A stretch of DNA of 64,000 nt, from assembly GCF_030463565.1 (NCBI RefSeq), contig NC_134643.1:176124491-176188490 (forward strand), read 5' to 3'. How positions within the stretch are numbered: position 1 is the stretch's first letter; each line of letters begins with the position of its first letter. The position numbers and the translations under genes were made by a program. Of the stretch, positions 59,012 through 64,000 are shown in pieces. This DNA comes from Pelecanus crispus. Lineage: Eukaryota; Chordata; Aves; Pelecaniformes; Pelecanidae. A model generated the notes under the pieces. It was not told the origin of the DNA. It did no database searches and worked only from the letters and a program-made list of their open reading frames with translations.

Positions 59012-59585
59012 TGTTGTGGTTTAACCTAGCAGGCAGCTAAACACCACACAGCCTTTCATTCACTCCCCCCTCAGTGGGATGGGGGACAGAATAAGAAAAA
59101 AAAGGTAAAACTTTTTTTGAGATAAGGTTGAGGGTTTGAGGGTTGAGATAAGGACAATTTAATAGGACAGAAAATAAAGGGAAAATAATAATAATTATAA
59201 AAGAATATACAAAACAACTGATGCACAATGCAATTGCTTACCACCCGCCGACCGATGCCCAGCCAGATCCCAAGCAGCAGACCCTGGCCAAATTTTACAC
59301 TAGTTTATATACTAAGCATGACATCATATGGTATGGGATATCCCTTTGGTCAGTGCAGTCAGCTGTCCCAGCCATGTCCCCACCCAACTTTTTGTGCACG
59401 CCTCGCCTACTCACTGGTGGGGTGGTGTGAGAAGCAGGAAAAGGCCTTAACTCTGTGTAAGCACTGCTCGGCAGTAACTAAAACATCAATGTATTACCAA
59501 CATTATTCTCATCCTAAATCCAAAACACAGCACTATACCAGCTACTAGAAAGAAAATTAACTTAATCCCAGCTGAAATCACAACA
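59012..59585 (-). mobile_element. solo ERV LTR
   Basis: On plus it starts TGTTGTGGTTTAACCTAGCA and ends AGCTGAAATCACAACA, the reverse of the family at 44385 (574 bp). Landmarks are the 'CTCAGTGGGATGGGGGACAG' block, a short AATAATAAT array (59186-59196), and GCATGACATCATATGG, the CRE position with a CpG-to-TpG type change. Flanks (AACAG left, GACAA right) do not form a clear duplication. Confidence 0.85.
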
Positions 59586-61566
59586 GACAACAATAGTTTA
59601 TGCCTTTAAACTTCATGGGGTTTGGTGTTTTCCAATTTTTTAATTAAAGCACTTCTCTTGGACTATGTACATACTCAAAATGAAACATTTTACTTAGAGT
59701 TTGTAAGAATCCCTAAAGTTTAAGTTTATTCATAATCACTCCTTTTGCACATTTGCACAGCAGACATACTACTCTAGAGAACCAATGACATCTGTCAGAA
59801 GAGTTACTTATATCATGGTTATATCACATACTTGCTCATTAATGATCAATTATTTCAATTCTGTTTCTGCAATGGAACATTGTCTTGCTTTTCCTTCCAG
59901 CACATGTACAGAATTTTGGTTTTATATATCTGCTTTATAGTATGTATAAGACATTACTTGTTGTAGAAAGTATACACAGAGACAGTGAAGAACATACGTA
60001 TTGAACACATGAAAATGTAGTTATATTTTTATGTTCATATTCATTACATATCCAAAATTTCTAGGCATGTATGGAGTTTTCAAATTAAAAAAAAAAAAAA
60101 AACAAACCCCATTGCCTATATTAAATGTTGACCTCTCTGAAAGGAATTTAATTGGTTTTAAGTCTTAAAATGGCTTATTTTTTTTCAAATTTGTTTGCTT
60201 CTCCATTTTTCTTAACTCTGTGACACCTTTGTTTTATAGATAATGACAAAAACCTTATTTTCATTAGTTTTCCAAAATCCTGTCGCAGTTATTACATTAT
60301 TTCATGTTTCATGTAATTCTATGAAGATTATTTAAGATTTTTTCTAAACCTTTCATATATATTCAAAAATTATCTTAAACTTTACTTTATCAAAATAGCA
60401 ACCAAGTATATATATGTATGTATTAGTAGAGTAGTATAGACAAATAAGCAGTGTTTAGTCAGAACAAAACCTCATGAAAACAAAGAAATAAATTTGTGGG
60501 AACAATTCAAAACACTTAATCTATCATTTAGCTATATGAAAACCTCCTAGAAGAGATATTCAGAAAATGTATGACCTTTTAGCATTCTTAACAGCCAGAC
60601 AAAACCACTATTGGGCTAATGAAGTATGTATCAGCCAAATGATGAATACGTCATGCTTTTAGTCCCATAGCCAAACTGAATTTGTCAATAACCCAAAGGG
60701 CACAATAGTTTTCAGACAGTCTAGTCCATGCAAAAATCTATGCAACTAAGAAAACAACATGCATCTTTGAAGAAACCCCAAAATACTGCAGACAAATTCA
60801 CTATGATACAAAACCCAAGCTCCTATGATTATATAACACTGGTTGTTAAATATCTCCTTAGCCTGAAACCTAAAAGGAGAATCATTAAATGATGACAGTC
60901 CATAGTGGAAGATGACCATGCCTATGTCTTTGTCTCCTCAGAGCTCCTCTTTCCCAGTTGTTCTAGCTTTAAGCAGCCTTACCAGAAATGAACTTCCCAG
61001 AGATGAAAATGTACACAATAGAGCTATCTTCCTGACACCACAGTAAATGTCTCCATGATCAGTGTATCAAAATCCTAGAATTATATAACTGTATACTTCA
61101 GATGTAGTGTACTTCACCAAAACCTTTAGTCATTACCTGCTTCACCGGAACAGATTTCCACCCTCACCATCTCCAAGGAATTTGTTATCTTTATACTTGG
61201 TAACCCTTCCTTTGTTCGACAGCTGTTTTGCCCAGTTTTTCCAGCCTATACTTACAGAGTCAAATAACCAAGCTAAACATAAACTATTATTGGCAGTACA
61301 TATATTTACTTTTGAAAGCAGATCCTTCTGTTTCATGTATAAAAAAAGTTCATCTACTTGAAAACTCATCTGTTTGTTAAACTGAATTGGTCTAATAAAA
61401 CTGTTACCTCTCGGTGCAAACTTCACTGGTTTATATCTTTAGATCAAAGCTACAGCAATGATATTATAATGCCACGAAAAGCAACTTACAGGCATTCATT
61501 ATGAAAGTCACACATGTGCAAACTATACAAGTCATATCTAAGAAGCCTGAAAATTCATACACATAA
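59586..61566. other. AT-rich spacer between two LTRs
   Basis: No gene or element recognised. An A-run lies at 60088-60103. Overlapping small frames on both strands at 61107-61426 show no motif. Confidence 0.6.
61562..61566 (+). repeat. target-site duplication CATAA (with 62706-62710)
   Basis: CATAA directly precedes the 5' LTR start TG at 61567, and CATAA directly follows the 3' LTR end CA at 62705. A 5 bp duplication marks a retroviral integration whose two ends have stayed in place. Confidence 0.75.
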
Positions 61567-61937
61567 TGCTCTGGTTTCAGCTGGGATAGAGTTAATTTTC
61601 TTTCTAGTAGAGGGCATAGTGCTGTGTTTTGGATTTAGTGTGAGAATAATGTTGATAACGCACTGATGTTTTAGTTGTTGCTGAGTACTGCTTATTCTAG
61701 TGAAGGACTTTTCAGCTTCTCGTTCTCTGCCAGGTGCATAAGAAGCTGGGAGGGGGCACAGCCAGAATAGTTGATCCAAACTGACCAAAGGGCTGTTCCA
61801 TACCATATGATGTCATGCTCAGTATATAGACTAGGGCGAGTTTGCCCAGGGGCAGCGATCACTGCTCGGGGACTGGCTGGGCATTGCTCAGTCGGTGGTG
61901 AGCAATTGCATTGTGCATCACTTACTTTGTATATAAT

Positions 61938-61968
<31 letters not shown>

Positions 61969-62109
61969 GTTTTACTTTATTTTATTTCAATTATTAAACT
62001 GTTCTTATCTCAGCCCATGAGTTTTCTTACCTTTTACCCCACCAAGGAGGGGAGGAGTGAGCGAGTGGCTATGTGGTGCTGAGTTGCTGGCTAGGGTTAA
62101 ACCACAACA
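61567..62109 (+). mobile_element. 5' LTR of an internally deleted provirus
   Basis: Starts TGCTCTGGTTTCAGCTGGGA and ends GGGTTAAACCACAACA (543 bp); same family as 44385. The CRE position reads TGATGTCA. TATA-like GTATATAGAC follows, then a pure TAC trinucleotide array (about 61935-61968) and ATTAAA (about 61993). It is followed by a primer-binding site and a short internal remnant, then a truncated 3' LTR. Confidence 0.88.
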
Positions 62110-62393
62110 GTCCTTTTTGGCACCCAGTATGGGGCATGAAGTGTTTGAGATAATAACAGATTAACCAGAGCTTACTGAGGAATCTGTTAACAGTTGCCAG
62201 TCACAATATTGATTCATCTGTTCTTGGTATTAGTTTATCTGATCTGCACTATGCTCCTTTTTTTGCTGTACATGTTAAAGATTGGTGTTGGGTTTTGCAG
62301 TTTGCTGTGCTCTGCAGTGATTAGTGATGTTTTGCCTGGGAGATTTGTTATTAAAACACTGACCTTGAGTTTTATCTGATATTTGGGTTTGGT
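62110..62393 (+). mobile_element. residual provirus leader
   Basis: About 280 bp of internal sequence starts with the primer-binding site and has no open frame. It ends abruptly where the 3' LTR resumes in mid-U3, so gag, pol, env and the U3 front were removed in one deletion or several. Confidence 0.7.
62118..62135 (+). other. primer-binding site, tRNA-Lys-like
   Basis: TGGCACCCAGTATGGGGC lies eight bases past the LTR. It matches the sequence complementary to the 3' end of tRNA-Lys(CUU) at about 14 of 18 positions by memory. Retroviruses use this site to start reverse transcription. Confidence 0.6.
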
Positions 62394-62705
62394 CATATGA
62401 CAGCATGCTCAGTATACAAACTAGAAGGGGTTGACCGGGGGGCAGTGATTGCTGCTTGGCGACTGGCTGGGCATCGGTCAGTGGGTGACAGGCAATTGCA
62501 TTGTGCATCACTCCTTTTGTGTATTCTTTTATCATTAATGTTATTATTATTACTTTCTCTTCCTCTACTGTCCTATTAAACTGCCTTTATGTCAACTCAC
62601 AGGTTTTACTTTTTTTTTCCGATTCTCTCCCCCATCCTGCTGTAGGGAGGTGTTGAGTGAGCGGCTGTGTGGTGCTTAGTTGCCAAGTGGGGTTAAACCA
62701 CGACA
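62394..62705 (+). mobile_element. 3' LTR, lacking its first ~240 bp
   Basis: It resumes at CATATGACAGCATGCTCAGT, equivalent to about 61806 in the 5' LTR, and runs to GGGTTAAACCACGACA. Its trinucleotide array is short (ATTATTATTAC near 62539). The CATAA duplication follows. Divergence from the 5' LTR, including small indels, indicates an old insertion. Confidence 0.85.
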
Positions 62706-62797
62706 CATAACATGATTTAAATATGTCTATGAATCAGCACTTTTTCATGGGCTTCCAGTCAGCTTGCTCCTATCCTTTATAGCCAGGCAATGGACAA

Positions 62798-62892
62798 ATA
62801 GAATCATAGAATTGTTGAAGTTGGAAAAAACCTTTAAGATCACCCAGTCCAACCATTAACCTAACACTAACAAGTCCACCAGTAAACCAGTT
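62798..62892 (-). mobile_element. CR1 LINE 3' end fragment
   Basis: On plus it reads ATAGAATCATAGAATTGTTG, then AAGATCACCCAGTCCAACCA and TTAACCTAACACTAACAAG, the reverse of the CR1 3'UTR seen at 28859-28960. It is only about 95 bp long. Confidence 0.85.
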
Positions 62893-62961
62893 CAGGGCAG
62901 AGTAGCAATTTCATGTTTCCTGGCTTGGTGGATGGATTATTTTTCAATGAAAGTAAAAAGT

Positions 62962-63445
62962 AGGAATCATTAAGGTTGGAAAGGATCTCTAAGATCATCA
63001 GCCCAACCGTCAACCCAACACCACCATGCCCACTAAAACATGTCCCTAAGTGGCATATCTACCTGTTTTTTGAACACTTACAGGGATGGTGATTTCACCA
63101 CCTCTCTGGGCAGCCTCTTCCAATGCTTGACTACCCATTCCGTGAAGAAATTTCTCCTAATTTCCAACCTAAACCTGCCCCAACGCAGCTTGAGCCCATT
63201 TCCTCTCGTCCTATCACTAGCTACCTGGGAGAAGAGACCAACACCTACCTCGCCACAACCTCCTTTCAGGGAGTTGTAGAGAGCGATAAGGTCTCCCCTC
63301 AGCCTCCTCTTCTCCAGGCTAAACAATCCCAGTTCCCTCAGCTGCTCCTCATAAGACTTGCTCTCTAGACCCTTCACCAGCTCTGTTGCCCTTCTCTGGA
63401 CATGCTCCAGCACCTCAATGTCTTTCTTGTACTGAGGGGACCAAA
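62962..63445 (-). mobile_element. CR1 LINE 3' fragment with ORF2 C-terminus
   Basis: A minus-strand frame at 63078-63413 encodes the ORF2 C-terminal end ([43 protein letters not shown]), followed by the 3'UTR to about 62962. The terminal repeats are nearly lost. It is the same subfamily as the CR1 part of the tRNA chimera at 28005. It lies 70 bp from another CR1 3' end in the same orientation, probably a separate insertion. Confidence 0.9.
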
Positions 63446-64000
63446 TAATGACATTATGTTACCATCTGAGGCAAGTAATGAATAAACAAATAAAAAAGAT
63501 TTGCAAGTCCAATACCTTTCATTATCTACAAGTCTGTTACAATACCTTGAAATTATATCAATTACTCTGTCTTAAGGAAAATTCCCCTCTTTTTTGTTTT
63601 TTGTTTTTTGGTTTTGGGTTTTGGTTTGTTTTGGGGTTTTGTTTTTTTTTTTTTGAGACCCTAAAACATACTGCAAACCTGACCTGGGATAGATTCCTGC
63701 ATAGAGAAGTTGGCTAATCAGTTTGGTTTTGGATTAGCTTGTCTAAATAATACGAAACTACAAGAATTTTGATGTTAATAAGATGAATTTGTATCATAAA
63801 ATATATGCAGATTGCTCAAACAGTCCGCATTTTCTACAACCCCTCTTACAAATGCCTGACTCAATTACAGAGTCTTTAAAAAAGAGTCAAAATATTACAC
63901 CATTTTTTGAAAATCACACACATTTGGGGAACCAGATGCTCAATTAAAAGGCTCTCTCTTCCTTAAAATAACATTGCAACATAGTTAGCAAAGGTTGGCA
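63446..64000. other. AT-rich spacer
   Basis: No gene recognised. A T/G-rich simple stretch lies at about 63586-63655 (GTTTTTTG, GGTTTTGG units). Confidence 0.6.

Overview
This 64 kb window is vertebrate nuclear DNA from a bird. It is AT-rich and holds no convincing host protein-coding gene. Almost everything recognisable is transposable-element DNA of avian type: 5'-truncated CR1 LINEs ending in the ATTCTATGA-type 3' repeat, and endogenous retroviruses (ERVs) with solo LTRs. It also has two tRNA-Ile-headed, CR1-tailed SINEs of the TguSINE1 kind. That SINE type is known from perching birds, so a passerine is the best guess; this is inference, not proof.

Layout. 1-5.8 kb: AT-rich spacer with one weak candidate exon. 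5.8-8.8 kb: an LTR with a TATA box and polyadenylation signal, two small CR1 pieces and SINE copy 1 (minus). 9.0-9.5 kb: a GC-rich block with a minus-strand open frame that I do not recognise. 9.5-25.3 kb: spacer with two old CR1s, microsatellites and a diverged repeat pair. 25.3-25.8 kb: ERV internal fragment. 27.9-29.0 kb: a structurally intact tRNA-Ile(AAU) unit with its oligo-T trailer, joined directly to a 1 kb CR1 3' fragment. 32.3 kb: SINE copy 2 (plus). 36.1-37.7 kb: minus-strand ERV 3' end (LTR, polypurine tract, roughly 48 bp minisatellite). 44.4 kb: solo LTR of the same family. 46.75-55.65 kb: a minus-strand class I (gammaretrovirus-like) provirus, 5' LTR-PBS-gag-pro-pol. It lost env and most of the 3' LTR by deletion and was invaded by two CR1s in opposite orientations. 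55.7-56.2 kb: a further LTR-like block. 59.0-62.7 kb: two more members of the solo-LTR family; one is a provirus gutted by internal deletion but still flanked by a 5 bp target duplication. 62.8-63.4 kb: two CR1 3' ends.

The most interesting theme is CR1 reverse transcriptase joining unrelated templates. The window shows (i) tRNA-Ile precursor plus trailer fused to CR1 at 28005, (ii) a CR1 3'UTR fused to the body of another CR1 at 47692/47693, and (iii) two SINEs whose tRNA-CR1 joint sits at a short shared TCCCTG. Chimera (i) keeps the Pol III terminator between tRNA and CR1. It should therefore be unable to act as a SINE, whereas the joints in (iii) remove that terminator. A second theme is a 274 bp mismatch-free tract shared by the two inverted CR1s in the provirus, which are otherwise clearly diverged; this looks like gene conversion.

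No operons, CRISPR arrays or other prokaryotic features are present. All retroviral reading frames are broken fossils. Family names are from recognition of sequence, not from a database search.
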